Positions 1-6,990 of a DNA stretch of 30,695 nt are shown here, piece after piece; position 1 is the first letter of the stretch; each line of letters begins with the position of its first letter. The notes beneath the pieces are model-generated. The model was not told where the DNA came from. It made no database searches and saw nothing but the letters and a program-made list of their open reading frames with translations. The translations under genes and the position numbers were made by a program. This stretch comes from a virus. The stretch spans positions 1 through 30,695 of IMG/VR virus record IMGVR_UViG_3300011114_000294; one strand, 5' to 3'.

Positions 1-127
1 AGAATTGGCCGCATCAGTACAGCAGAGCTTCAGTCGTTCACTCAGCGCTGAAGAGAAAGCTATAGCTGCATGCATTAGCTCACCTAAGTTAAGTAGTTTA
101 TCTGAGCAGGAGTTCAGAGAGCTTATA
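1..127. repeat. Terminal redundancy, left copy (127 bp)
   Basis: Bases 1-127 are identical to 30569-30695. This shows that the contig closes on itself. A length of exactly 127 is a common maximum k-mer of short-read assemblers, so this is more likely the overlap of a circular assembly graph than a biological terminal repeat. The genome unit would then be 30,568 bp. Confidence 0.95.
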
Positions 128-736
128 GCTCAAGCTGCTGTAGTTAATGGCATTAAATCTCTGCCATCAGATATAGAAGTAACACTACTTAAGCAAGTGG
201 TAGAGACTACCTACATGCAGCTCTCTATAAAAGATTGGCAGAATGCCTTCCTTTACAACGCTATAGGTAAAGACTTTGAGCGAGTAGATGCATTTAACTT
301 ATTTAGCGTGGCGTTTATGAGTGATGTATTCAAACGCTATCAGGAGTATAAGAGCAAAGTATGGCGAGAGCTAAATAAGGTGCTTATACTACCTGAAGCT
401 GAGCCACAACATGTAGAAGCTACTGATCCACTAACTGCGCTTAACCAAGATGTTCAAAGGTGGCAAGAGGGAAAGGAGACCTGGGTAGAAATATCTGCAC
501 CTTACAACTGCCAAAGATTATTCAGGCAGGGCATCTATAAGAAATCGGAATGGGATGCAGAAGTATGGGCTCGCTTTGATGACTTAGCAAAGCAAAAGAC
601 TGAGTCTAAATTTAAAGCTTCTAATAGAGTAGTGTTAGGCCCATCTGCACAAGAGGAATTTGATAACTACCAAAAGATAGAGCTGAGCAGATTAATTTAC
701 ATAGACATCATTAAAAAAATAATTAAAGAATCATGA
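2..736 (+). CDS. Hypothetical phage protein (5' end lies across the junction)
   Basis: This is the main body of a gene whose true ATG is at 30561 at the other end of the window. Joined, the protein starts MSKELAASVQQS and has about 246 residues. A TTG at position 5 could be taken for a start but is not needed. The protein is soluble, helical and charged, with no recognisable catalytic motif. Its last codons overlap the next ATG (733) by 4 bp (ATGA), so the two are probably translationally coupled. It follows a DnaT-like gene and precedes a GP88-like gene, so a role in replication or early takeover is plausible. No function is assigned. Confidence 0.85.
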   Translation, partial: ELAASVQQSFSRSLSAEEKAIAACISSPKLSSLSEQEFRELIAQAAVVNGIKSLPSDIEVTLLKQVVETTYMQLSIKDWQNAFLYNAIGKDFERVDAFNLFSVAFMSDVFKRYQEYKSKVWRELNKVLILPEAEPQHVEATDPLTALNQDVQRWQEGKETWVEISAPYNCQRLFRQGIYKKSEWDAEVWARFDDLAKQKTESKFKASNRVVLGPSAQEEFDNYQKIELSRLIYIDIIKKIIKES

Positions 737-1170
737 AATCACTAACATTGCAGGAAGATGGTACATACCTTTTTGAAGATTTAAAATTAACTCGTGAGAA
801 ATATGAGAAATTTCAAAAGAGCATGCTTAAAGAACTGTCTAAAAAGAAGTATGACGGCAAGGTAATTAGAATCCATTTAGATGGAGACTTTGCAAGCACA
901 GATAATCTTTATGTGTGGCAACATATTGCAAGCTGTCATGAGTATAATCCAGCTTATCAGCCTTTAATTACTTTTTATACATTTACAAAAAGAGTAGAAA
1001 GCCATCAGATATTAAGAAATATATTTGGATGGCCAAGTAATTTTTATGTAGTCTATAATCTTGGAGGTACACAAGACAATTTAATTGATTTAGATACTGA
1101 TGCTCATACTGGTAAATTTAACAGCTATGATGATTTAGTAAAAGCTAACTATAAAGTAAAAACAAGATGA
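733..1170 (+). CDS. GP88-like protein lacking the Cys-rich N-terminal half
   Basis: The 145-residue protein contains a stretch at about residues 45-115 (RIHLDGDF, then VWQHI, then FYTFTKR, then NLGGT). This resembles the C-terminal half of the phage gene-88 family, which shows R-H-x-x-GDF, a YTKS/YTR segment and a later GG. Known members are longer and carry an N-terminal CPxxTxxC...CYA cluster, which is absent here. It may therefore be a minimal or truncated member. It starts on the ATGA overlap with the upstream gene and overlaps the downstream HTH gene by 4 bp. The assignment rests on remembered motifs and is tentative; the reading frame itself is secure. Confidence 0.7.
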   Translation: MKSLTLQEDGTYLFEDLKLTREKYEKFQKSMLKELSKKKYDGKVIRIHLDGDFASTDNLYVWQHIASCHEYNPAYQPLITFYTFTKRVESHQILRNIFGWPSNFYVVYNLGGTQDNLIDLDTDAHTGKFNSYDDLVKANYKVKTR

Positions 1171-1361
1171 TACCATTCCACAAATCAATAAAGTGCTATA
1201 GACTTTTCTACGGATATAAGCAAGATTACTTAGCCTATAAGCTGGGCATTGAGCAGAGTAACTACTGCCTTCGCGAGCAGGGCATCAGCAATTTCAAAGA
1301 CCATGAGATTGAGATACTCAAAGAGCTATTTAAGATAGAGATTCGGGAGGAGAAATTATGA
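1167..1361 (+). CDS. Small XRE/Cro-like helix-turn-helix protein
   Basis: This 64-residue protein has a helix-turn-helix pattern at about residues 17-40: YKQDYLAYKLGIEQSNYCLRE, written here with its Q-x-x-LA...LGI-x-QS-x-Y spacing, as in Cro/CI-type domains (a typical form is TQ-x-x-LA-x-x-LGIS-x-S-x-YS-x-x-E). A Leu/Ile-rich helix follows. It overlaps both neighbours by 4 bp, so it is expressed within the early operon. It could be a DNA-binding regulator of early transcription. No cognate operator is evident next to it. Confidence 0.75.
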   Translation: MIPFHKSIKCYRLFYGYKQDYLAYKLGIEQSNYCLREQGISNFKDHEIEILKELFKIEIREEKL

Positions 1362-2266
1362 ATCATGGCTCACTATTCAGCGGAATAGGTGGCTTTGATT
1401 TAGCCGCTGAATGGATGGGATGGCATAACGAATTCCATTGCGAATGGATGCCATTTCCTCGAAAAGTTTTACATCATTATTGGCCTAATTCTAAAAGTTA
1501 TGAAGATATTACAAAGACAGATTTCACTATTCACCGAGGATCAATTGACATCCTCACAGGAGGTTTCCCATGCCAACCATACTCAAGCGCAGGTAAGCGA
1601 CTTGGGAAAGAGGACGAGCGACACCTCTGGCCGCATATGCTCAGAGTCATTTCAGAAGTTAAACCAACCTACGTTGTGGGCGAAAACGTTCGTGGACTTA
1701 CTAATTGGAATGGGGGAGTGGTCTTCGAAGAAGTGTGCGTTGACTTGGAAAGTGAAGGGTACACCGTACAACCGGTACTTCTGCCAGCTTGTGCCGTTGG
1801 CGCACCGCACAGGCGAGATAGAATTTGGTTCGTTGCTTCCAACTCCAACAGTATTCGACAGCACGAACGCGAGTGTAGAAATGAAGAGCTCTCAAATAAG
1901 CGAGGGGTCAATGCATTCAATGACATTGCCGAGAATGTTGAACAAGGGAATGTTACCAACTCCAACAGCTGGGGAATACAGACACGCTCACAGCGAGAAA
2001 TATTGGAACAATCGAATAGGAAAACGTCAGCGAGATTTAGGGATGTGGAATGCGGAAACAAATGGCAAAACTTCCCAACTCAATCCCCGATTTGTGGCGG
2101 AGATGATGGGCTTCCCACCAAACTGGACGGAATTACCTTTTCAAAGTGGCGAAATGAATCAATAAAAGGTTATGGAAATGCTATTGTTCCACAGGTAGCC
2201 TATCAGATTTTTAAGGTAATTGCTGAAATGGATGCAATAGAAAAGGCTCAACTGAAATTATTTTAA
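1358..2266 (+). CDS. DNA (cytosine-5) methyltransferase
   Basis: The 302-residue protein transfers a methyl group from S-adenosylmethionine to C5 of cytosine. Motif I (SLFSGIGGFDLA, residues 5-16) binds the cofactor. Motif IV is GGFPCQPYS (68-76) with catalytic Cys72. Motif VI is GENV (108-111), motif VIII is RRDR (152-155), and motif X is GYGNAIVPQ (271-279). The region between motifs VIII and X (about 160-240), where target recognition sits, is polar and low in complexity. A second reading frame of 221 codons is nested in this gene (1500-2165). It starts on the ATGA overlap with the HTH gene and is followed by a terminator. No cognate restriction enzyme is visible, so it probably protects phage DNA against host restriction. 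Confidence 0.96.
   Translation: MNHGSLFSGIGGFDLAAEWMGWHNEFHCEWMPFPRKVLHHYWPNSKSYEDITKTDFTIHRGSIDILTGGFPCQPYSSAGKRLGKEDERHLWPHMLRVISEVKPTYVVGENVRGLTNWNGGVVFEEVCVDLESEGYTVQPVLLPACAVGAPHRRDRIWFVASNSNSIRQHERECRNEELSNKRGVNAFNDIAENVEQGNVTNSNSWGIQTRSQREILEQSNRKTSARFRDVECGNKWQNFPTQSPICGGDDGLPTKLDGITFSKWRNESIKGYGNAIVPQVAYQIFKVIAEMDAIEKAQLKLF
1500..2165 (+). CDS. Nested overprinted ORF inside the methyltransferase gene
   Basis: A 221-codon frame lies wholly inside the methyltransferase gene on the same strand, in the +1 frame relative to it. The product has protein-like features rather than shadow-like ones. It has LPTPT twice (residues 113-117 and 152-156), an earlier WSSKKCALTWKVKGT segment (74-88), and LNPRFVAEMMGFPPNW at 194-209. 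The last resembles the N-P-x-F-V-x-x-x-MGFP-x-x-W motif near the C-terminus of some phage Dcm-like proteins. Over the same bases the methyltransferase frame reads as low-complexity polar sequence. The ATG at 1500 has no clear ribosome site. I infer real dual coding, but codon-level selection has not been tested. Confidence 0.55.
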   Translation: MKILQRQISLFTEDQLTSSQEVSHANHTQAQVSDLGKRTSDTSGRICSESFQKLNQPTLWAKTFVDLLIGMGEWSSKKCALTWKVKGTPYNRYFCQLVPLAHRTGEIEFGSLLPTPTVFDSTNASVEMKSSQISEGSMHSMTLPRMLNKGMLPTPTAGEYRHAHSEKYWNNRIGKRQRDLGMWNAETNGKTSQLNPRFVAEMMGFPPNWTELPFQSGEMNQ

Positions 2267-2269
2267 GAC

Positions 2270-2281
2270 TTTTTTCCACTA
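2270..2281 (+). repeat. TTTTTCCACTA motif, copy 1
   Basis: T6-CCACTA starts 4 bases after the methyltransferase stop and continues as TCTAATA. The same motif follows three other stop codons in this genome (9337, 19527, 20153). Its function is unknown. Confidence 0.5.
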
Positions 2282-2292
2282 TCTAATAGAAG

Positions 2293-2317
2293 GCTCAGCT
2301 ACATGCTGGGCTTTTTT
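2293..2317 (+). terminator. Rho-independent terminator after the methyltransferase
   Basis: The stem GCTCAGC (2293-2299) pairs with GCTGGGC (2305-2311) with one G-U pair. The loop is TACAT, and six T residues follow (2312-2317). It closes the early operon that begins at the 26.8-kb promoter and crosses the junction. Confidence 0.8.
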
Positions 2318-2332
2318 ATTAACCTTTATACA

Positions 2333-2683
2333 ATGAATCTATTTAGAAAGAAGAAGGAGCAAGTAGATTTAAATGCCAAGCTACTGCCTGAGCTATGCAG
2401 CTGCACTATTATACAATGGAATTATACCGATGAGATAGGCATGGAGGCTACTTATGCTGAGGATATTCCTTTCATGTTTGATGCTCGCAAATGTGTGGGC
2501 ATTCAAGCTGAGGTAGAGTTTAGAAAGGATGGCACATACTACGTAGGTGAGCGCACTCTAGCGCTGATGCAAGGCATTGATAATGCTATAGTTATAGACG
2601 TGCCTTATAACCAATTCAAAAAGAATTTTCAGGAGCTTAAATCTAACATAATCACAAATGATTACATCATACAGAGAGGGTAG
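2333..2683 (+). CDS. Hypothetical protein upstream of the metallophosphoesterase
   Basis: I choose the ATG at 2333 (MNLFRKKKEQ), giving 116 residues. The upstream in-frame ATG at 2303 lies inside the terminator hairpin. The protein is soluble with a basic N-terminus and a mixed alpha/beta composition. It has two sets of charged and aromatic residues (GMEATYAED, RKDGTYYVGER) but no motif I recognise. Its end overlaps the next ATG (2658) by 26 bp. It is first in the transcription unit carrying the phosphoesterase and terminase, so it may be involved in DNA processing or packaging, but nothing in the sequence proves this. Confidence 0.8.
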   Translation: MNLFRKKKEQVDLNAKLLPELCSCTIIQWNYTDEIGMEATYAEDIPFMFDARKCVGIQAEVEFRKDGTYYVGERTLALMQGIDNAIVIDVPYNQFKKNFQELKSNIITNDYIIQRG

Positions 2684-3536
2684 AAATGTCATAGTCACAA
2701 CGTGTAAAAGCGGTGATAAATTCTTAATGATGTCCGATGTGCATTGGGATAATCCTCATTGCGACAGGAAGCTATTAAAGGCTCACTTAGATAAGTGCCT
2801 AGCTGAAAATATCTACTTCGCTGTTAACGGTGATTTGTTCTGCTGTATGCAGGGCAAGTACGATCCAAGGCGCAATAAGAATGATATTAGACCGGAGCAC
2901 AATGTAGCTAATTATTTAGATGCCTTAGTTAATACTGCAATAGATTGGTTTAAGCCATACGCTCACTTACTTGTATTCGTGGGTTATGGTAATCATGAGA
3001 CTGCTATAATTAAGAACTGTGAAACTGATTTAATAGAGCGCTTTGTAAGTGGATTAAACAGAGAGGCAGGTACTAATGTATTGGTGGGTGGCTATGGCGG
3101 TTGGTGGATTCACAGAGTAAGTAGAGGAAAGAGCAGCTGCTTTACTTTTAAAACTAAATACTACCATGGATCAGGAGGAGGAGGAGTAGTTACGAAGGGA
3201 GTAATTCAGAATAACCGAATGGGTGTAATGATAGATGGGGCAGATTGCATTTGGAGTGGCCACGTGCATGAGCTTTATCATCACGCTGATATGGTAGAGG
3301 AGTTAAGTTATAGTCCGGGTAATAGCTATAGAATTAATATGCGCTACGTGCATCATATTAGAACAGCAAGCTATAAAGAGGAATATGATGAAGGGTACAT
3401 GGGCTTTCACGTGGAAAGAATGCGACCTCCTAAGCCATTAGGTGCTTATCTATTAGAATTAAATTTAGAAAGAGTTAGAACACCTGTAGATTCTCACATC
3501 ATTGTACCTAATTTTGTACAATGGCGGGACAAATAG
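2658..3536 (+). CDS. Calcineurin-like metallophosphoesterase
   Basis: The 292-residue protein has the full set of di-metal phosphoesterase motifs in order: D-x-H-x-D as SDVHWD (Asp27, His29, Asp31), NGDLF (Asp59), GNHE (residues 111-114), a His at 170 (YYHGSG), and GHVH (201-204). Enzymes of this fold hydrolyse phosphomono- or diesters with Mn, Fe or Zn; the substrate here is unknown. A glycine-rich GSGGGG loop follows His170. Its 3' end overlaps the terminase start by 16 bp. Similar phosphoesterases often sit beside phage terminases, which suggests a role in DNA metabolism or packaging. The family call is strong; the substrate is open. Confidence 0.93.
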   Translation: MITSYREGRNVIVTTCKSGDKFLMMSDVHWDNPHCDRKLLKAHLDKCLAENIYFAVNGDLFCCMQGKYDPRRNKNDIRPEHNVANYLDALVNTAIDWFKPYAHLLVFVGYGNHETAIIKNCETDLIERFVSGLNREAGTNVLVGGYGGWWIHRVSRGKSSCFTFKTKYYHGSGGGGVVTKGVIQNNRMGVMIDGADCIWSGHVHELYHHADMVEELSYSPGNSYRINMRYVHHIRTASYKEEYDEGYMGFHVERMRPPKPLGAYLLELNLERVRTPVDSHIIVPNFVQWRDK

Positions 3537-4840
3537 ATTATAATTTTAAGCCACTAACGAGGCAATCAGAAGCACTTAAATTCTTATCGGTAGACTCAGA
3601 CGTTGAAACTATCCTTTATGGAGGAGCAGCAGGAGGAGGTAAGACTATGCTCGGCTGCATGTGGCAAATTCTTAGGCGCTTAAAGTATCCAGGTACGAGG
3701 TCTCTCATAGGCCGAGCCAAGTTAGATACGCTTAAAAAAACTACAATGGCTACTTTCTTTCAGGTGGCTCATGAGATAGGATTAAAGGCAGGCGAAGATT
3801 TTATTTATAATCAGCAGAGTCATATTATTAAGTTTAGTAATGGCTCAGAAATTATACTTGCCGATTTATTTTTGTACCCATCAGATCCGATGATGACGGA
3901 TTTAGGTGGCCTTGAAATTACAGATGCATTTATTGACGAAGCTACAGAGATAACTGAGAAAGCTTATTCTATTGTAAGCTCACGTATACGTTATAAGCTT
4001 AATGAGTTTGGGCTTAAGCCTAAGATTCTGCTCACGTGTAACCCATCGAAGGGATGGATATACAATCAATTCTACTTACCCTATAAGAATCAAAACTTGC
4101 CTGCTCACAGAGCATTCGTGCAGGCACTACCTGGAGACAATATACACTTACCCGATAGCTATGTAACAAGCTTAACCCGATTGCCCGAAGCGGATAGGAA
4201 GAGACTGTTAGAGGGAGATTGGGAATTTGATAATAGCTCAGATAGATTATACATGTATGACGAGCTGATGCGCTGCTTCAGAGAGCCAATGAATGTTGGA
4301 GAGGGATACATAACTGCAGATATAGCGCGATTAGGAAAAGATAGAACTGTGCTATGTGTATGGAAAGGTTTAAGCTGCATTGATATAGTAGTGCTTAAGC
4401 AAAAGAGACAGGATGAAGTAAAGGCAGAGATACAGCGCTTAATGAATGAGCACAGTGTTAGGCTATCTAACGTGCTTGCCGATGCTGATGGGGTAGGCGG
4501 TGGCCTTGTTGACAGCTTACGATGCAGAGAATTTATGAATGGTAGTAAAGCTGTAAGAGGTACTCAGTACATGAATCTAAAAGCAGATTGTTACTTTCGT
4601 TTGGGCGAGCTGATAGATAAGAATGAGATTACCTTCCCTGTTAGATATCAGGAAGATATTATTAAAGAGCTTGAGCTAGTGAGAAGAGTAGATCCTGATA
4701 AGGAGGGAAAGCTAAGAGTAACATCTAAGGATACCATTAGCCAGCGCACCGGAGGGATCTCTCCCGATATAGCAGATGCTATTATGATGCGAGCCTACTT
4801 TGAGCTGAATAGAAACTACACTAAATACGCTTTTATCTAA
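3521..4840 (+). CDS. terL: Terminase large subunit (TerL)
   Basis: This 439-residue packaging motor pumps DNA into the prohead and cuts it. The ATPase domain has Walker A GGAAGGGKT (34-42), Walker B AFIDEATE (Asp139, Glu140) and coupling motif LLTCNPS (170-176). The C-terminal RNase-H-like nuclease shows ITADIARLGKDRT (Asp267), ADADGVGG (Asp321/Asp323) and SPDIADA (Asp416/Asp419), the three expected acidic clusters. Length is normal for the family. It overlaps the phosphoesterase gene by 16 bp and is followed by about 500 bp of non-coding DNA. The likely small subunit is 3.3 kb downstream (8187) rather than adjacent. Confidence 0.96.
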   Translation: MAGQIDYNFKPLTRQSEALKFLSVDSDVETILYGGAAGGGKTMLGCMWQILRRLKYPGTRSLIGRAKLDTLKKTTMATFFQVAHEIGLKAGEDFIYNQQSHIIKFSNGSEIILADLFLYPSDPMMTDLGGLEITDAFIDEATEITEKAYSIVSSRIRYKLNEFGLKPKILLTCNPSKGWIYNQFYLPYKNQNLPAHRAFVQALPGDNIHLPDSYVTSLTRLPEADRKRLLEGDWEFDNSSDRLYMYDELMRCFREPMNVGEGYITADIARLGKDRTVLCVWKGLSCIDIVVLKQKRQDEVKAEIQRLMNEHSVRLSNVLADADGVGGGLVDSLRCREFMNGSKAVRGTQYMNLKADCYFRLGELIDKNEITFPVRYQEDIIKELELVRRVDPDKEGKLRVTSKDTISQRTGGISPDIADAIMMRAYFELNRNYTKYAFI

Positions 4841-4988
4841 AGAAAAGTGTAATCAATTACATTTATTCATACTTAAAAATGTAATAGAATCCCATTAAAG
4901 TATTATTTATCAGTCATTAGGGCGCTATAAGACACGTTATGTACAGTAAACCATACTTTAATATTAGTTAGATGCTATTAATAACATC

Positions 4989-5021
4989 TTTGTCGCAAGT
5001 AGAGTAGACTTTTGCGACAAA
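4989..5021. repeat. Perfect 10-bp inverted repeat
   Basis: TTTGTCGCAA (4989-4998) is perfectly complementary to TTGCGACAAA (5012-5021) across a 13-base loop. It lacks a clean T-tract on the + strand, so a protein-binding site or structural element is as likely as a terminator for terL. Confidence 0.7.
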
Positions 5022-5179
5022 CAAAAGACAGCACAGGCTGATTAGTGGCAAATGTTTGGCGTAGTAGAAAATAATCTACAGAATGAGGCTTATTGTGGAA
5101 AATAATCCCCAACGGGTGCAGCATATCCGTTTATATTCGAAAATATCCTTAATCTATCCTTATCGGGTATAAAACAAAA

Positions 5180-5203
5180 TAGGCCTACACGTTTGTAAGC
5201 CTA
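5180..5203. repeat. Hairpin, 9 bp with one mismatch, tetraloop CGTT
   Basis: TAGGC-C-TACA (5180-5189) pairs with TGTA-A-GCCTA (5194-5203), with one C/A mismatch and a 4-base loop. On the minus strand it is followed by a T-rich run (complement of ATAAAACAAAA, 5169-5179). It could therefore stop antisense transcription or act as a structural site in the candidate origin. Confidence 0.6.
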
Positions 5204-5277
5204 TCCTGCAATCAATAATCAATGTTAACCTAAACCAAAAGGCTAAATGGATAGCCAAATATACTATCTAAATACTA

Positions 5278-5286
5278 TGTGAATAA
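5278..5286 (-). promoter_or_regulatory. Perfect DnaA-box match
   Basis: TGTGAATAA on the + strand is TTATTCACA on the minus strand, an exact match to TTATNCACA. A single match in 30 kb is weak evidence. It gains weight from its non-coding context and from the DnaA-like protein at 29311. Confidence 0.4.
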
Positions 5287-5312
5287 GTATGTTAACAAGA
5301 TGTTCATAGCAC

Positions 5313-5329
5313 TTAAGTTAATTAGCTAA
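5313..5329 (+). repeat. 17-bp repeat, copy 1 (upstream of the nuclease/sigma operon)
   Basis: TTAAGTTAATTAGCTAA occurs exactly here and at 7328-7344. Allowing one indel, the match extends to about 22 bp (AGCAC/AGCA prefix). Here it ends 9 bp before the ATG of the VRR-NUC gene. It may be a shared promoter or operator. Confidence 0.55.
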
Positions 5330-5338
5330 TTTTGAATC

Positions 5339-5683
5339 ATGAAGAATGAAGAGGCACTTATACAAGAGGTTGTTATTAACTATTTAATGACTCAATATCC
5401 AAAAGCACTTTACTGTGCAAGTGCCGGAGGTGTTCGTACTTCTATGAAGCAGGCAGTCAAGATGAAGCGTACAGGATATGTTAAAGGCTTCCCTGACATT
5501 TTTATCTATGAGCCTCGCAAAGAATGGCATGGGTTAGCTATTGAAATGAAAACAGCTAAGGGTGTAGTAAGTCAAAGTCAAAAGGAATGGAGAAAGAATT
5601 TAGATCAAAGAAATTACATGGCCTTTATTTGTAGAAGTTTTGACGAGGCCAAAATAGTAATAGATGAATACCTGGCGCTCTGA
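5339..5683 (+). CDS. VRR-NUC domain nuclease
   Basis: The 114-residue protein matches the VRR-NUC fold of the PD-(D/E)xK superfamily. It has an N-terminal Glu-rich helix (EEALIQEVV), then GFPDIF (Asp53), IEMK (Glu69, Lys71), and a downstream SQSQKEW helix containing the conserved Gln. Stand-alone phage members of this size are thought to act on branched or flap DNA, as in Holliday-junction or replication-fork processing. It is the first gene after the long non-coding region and follows the 17-bp repeat by 9 bp. It overlaps the sigma-like gene by 20 bp. The fold is well supported; the DNA substrate is inferred from the family. Confidence 0.88.
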   Translation: MKNEEALIQEVVINYLMTQYPKALYCASAGGVRTSMKQAVKMKRTGYVKGFPDIFIYEPRKEWHGLAIEMKTAKGVVSQSQKEWRKNLDQRNYMAFICRSFDEAKIVIDEYLAL

Positions 5684-6164
5684 GTTCGATAAGTGTTATC
5701 CCGAATGGCGCAGAGTAGCGCATAGCATTGTGCGCTCAGATATAGCAGATGAGTTACTCCATGACACTCTATTAAAGATATTAGAATCAGATAAGGATAA
5801 GATGCAAGACATCCACAATAGAGGTAAGCTGAATAATTATGTGAGCAATGCTATTAGACTTTCTGCACGTAGCACCAACAGTTCTTTTAATTATACGCTA
5901 CGCAAATTTGAAAAGATACGTAATGATCTAAAAGATGATATCATAGATGACGTTAACAAGAGTGTAGGGATGCGCTTAGAAAATGAGCAGTTAGATATCT
6001 TTATCAGTAGATTACCATACTTTGAAAGAGAGCTATTCTTTCTTTATGCCTTAGATGATTTCAGCTATCAGGCATTAGCTAAAGAAACAGGAATACCTCT
6101 TGCTTATCTTTACCGAACTATTCAGAAAGCTAAAACAACACTAAGAAATTCACTACAGATATGA
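5664..6164 (+). CDS. Sigma-70-family (ECF-like) RNA polymerase sigma factor
   Basis: This 166-residue protein has a two-domain ECF-like layout. A region-2-like segment near residues 12-40 contains WRRVAHSIVRSDIADELLHD, the ADE-x-x-x-D-x-x pattern typical of sigma 2. A region-4-like HTH near 115-160 contains LPYFERELFFLY, then FSYQALAKETGIP, then YRTIQKAKTTLR. A charged linker joins them. It could redirect host RNA polymerase to phage middle or late promoters. The 17-bp repeat lies upstream of its own operon and upstream of the next transcription block, making these sequences candidate targets. It overlaps its neighbours by 20 bp and 4 bp. An anti-sigma or other HTH role remains possible. Confidence 0.75.
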   Translation: MNTWRSEFDKCYPEWRRVAHSIVRSDIADELLHDTLLKILESDKDKMQDIHNRGKLNNYVSNAIRLSARSTNSSFNYTLRKFEKIRNDLKDDIIDDVNKSVGMRLENEQLDIFISRLPYFERELFFLYALDDFSYQALAKETGIPLAYLYRTIQKAKTTLRNSLQI

Positions 6165-6712
6165 TGATTAATACATCAGATTATGAGCAGCGTATTAACA
6201 TCTGCAAAGAATGCCCTGTATTTAACGAGCGCTATAAAACATGTGGGCCTCCTGTTAATGCAATTAACCCATTTAAAAAGCCTCATACATTAGATGGAGT
6301 AGTCTTTAAACCTTGTGGCTGCCCGGTAGATCATTTAGCTAGCTATGCAGTTACTACTTGCCCAGCTAAGAGATGGCCAACAATCACTAAACAAGATTGG
6401 CAGATGCCAACGCTAGAACAAATTAGAGCCATTAGAAAGAGAGGCACTGTAGTCTCAGGAGAGATGGAGCATCTGTTTAAACTTAGAAGAGAGTATCTTG
6501 GAATTAAGGATAACAAAAGCTTCACTAGCTGCACTCCCTGTATGAATGAGCTACTAAATACATTAGAGAAGCATTTGATGGAGGATATTAAAAAAGCTGA
6601 ACAAGCTCAAGCATTGATAGAATTAACGCAAGTAGATCTTACTCCCGAAATAACAACAGAGGTAACTGCTACACCTATAAAAAAACGAAAAGCTAAACGT
6701 AAAAAAATATGA
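6161..6712 (+). CDS. Cysteine-rich, putative zinc-binding protein
   Basis: The 183-residue protein carries CKECP (residues 15-19), a Cys about 9 residues later (YKTCGPP), CGCP near 52, and TTCPAKRW near 66. This spacing suggests one or two structural zinc sites. A later CTPC pair lies near residue 124. The C-terminus is a basic tail (KKRKAKRKK). I do not recognise a named family. Zinc plus a basic tail suggests nucleic-acid binding. It starts on a 4-bp overlap with the sigma-like gene and overlaps the membrane-protein gene by 4 bp, so the four genes form one operon. Confidence 0.8.
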   Translation: MMINTSDYEQRINICKECPVFNERYKTCGPPVNAINPFKKPHTLDGVVFKPCGCPVDHLASYAVTTCPAKRWPTITKQDWQMPTLEQIRAIRKRGTVVSGEMEHLFKLRREYLGIKDNKSFTSCTPCMNELLNTLEKHLMEDIKKAEQAQALIELTQVDLTPEITTEVTATPIKKRKAKRKKI

Positions 6713-6900
6713 CACTATTAATTATCTACTTAGTAGGCTTCCTACTTCATACAGGAATACTTAGCCTAAACATTTACAGGCATCAGAGACACTTATCTAA
6801 CTACCATTGGTATGCTTATGTGGGTGTGGCATTTACAGGCCTTGTATGGCTTCCTTTTTGGGTATACATTACAGTGCTACGTTTTCAACAGCCGAAATAG
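6709..6900 (+). CDS. Small two-span membrane protein
   Basis: The 63-residue protein has two hydrophobic segments, at about residues 1-20 (LLIIYLVGFLLHTGILSL) and 36-57 (YVGVAFTGLVWLPFWVYI). They are separated by a polar loop rich in His and Arg. It overlaps the preceding gene by 4 bp. It could be an inner-membrane accessory such as a superinfection-exclusion or host-takeover factor, but nothing specific is recognisable. It is the last gene before the structured non-coding region. Confidence 0.7.
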   Translation: MTLLIIYLVGFLLHTGILSLNIYRHQRHLSNYHWYAYVGVAFTGLVWLPFWVYITVLRFQQPK

Positions 6901-6990
6901 TTTTGCACAAATTAACTGAGTGACATTTTTATTTATAGATTTGTCATAGGGTGGTATTACTGTTAGTACTTTGAATAAGGTTTTTTATAC

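Larger units (their letters stand above)
4841..5338. other. Non-coding region, candidate replication origin or packaging site
   Basis: These 498 bp contain no ORF longer than about 17 codons. They are AT-rich and hold two strong inverted repeats (4989-5021 and 5180-5203). There is one perfect match to the bacterial DnaA box (5278-5286, minus strand) and two one-mismatch matches (TTATTCATA at 4863-4871, TTATGTACA at 4937-4945). AATCAATAATCAAT occurs at 5210-5223. The phage encodes a protein resembling DnaA domain IV, which makes an origin plausible. The position just after terL would also suit a packaging recognition site. Which applies cannot be decided from sequence alone. Confidence 0.45.

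Noticed and set aside
5-7. TTG at position 5 as the real start of the first gene
   Set aside because: The end redundancy shows an in-frame ATG at 30561, two residues of extra context upstream, which is the natural start.
1669-2061. Minus-strand ORFs opposite the methyltransferase (130, 70 and 64 codons)
   Set aside because: No protein-like motifs or start signals; no gene elsewhere is on the minus strand. The strand-specific motifs support only the two + frames.
5327-5334. TAATTTTG as a -7 element of the VRR-NUC gene
   Set aside because: It fits TAnnTTTG but has no -33 element at the right distance and would give a leaderless start; too weak alone.
6901-6943. Second Bacteroidota promoter (TTTTGC ... 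TAGATTTG)
   Set aside because: The -7-like element TAGATTTG (6936-6943) is good, but the nearest TTTG is 30 bp upstream rather than about 19, so it is not called.
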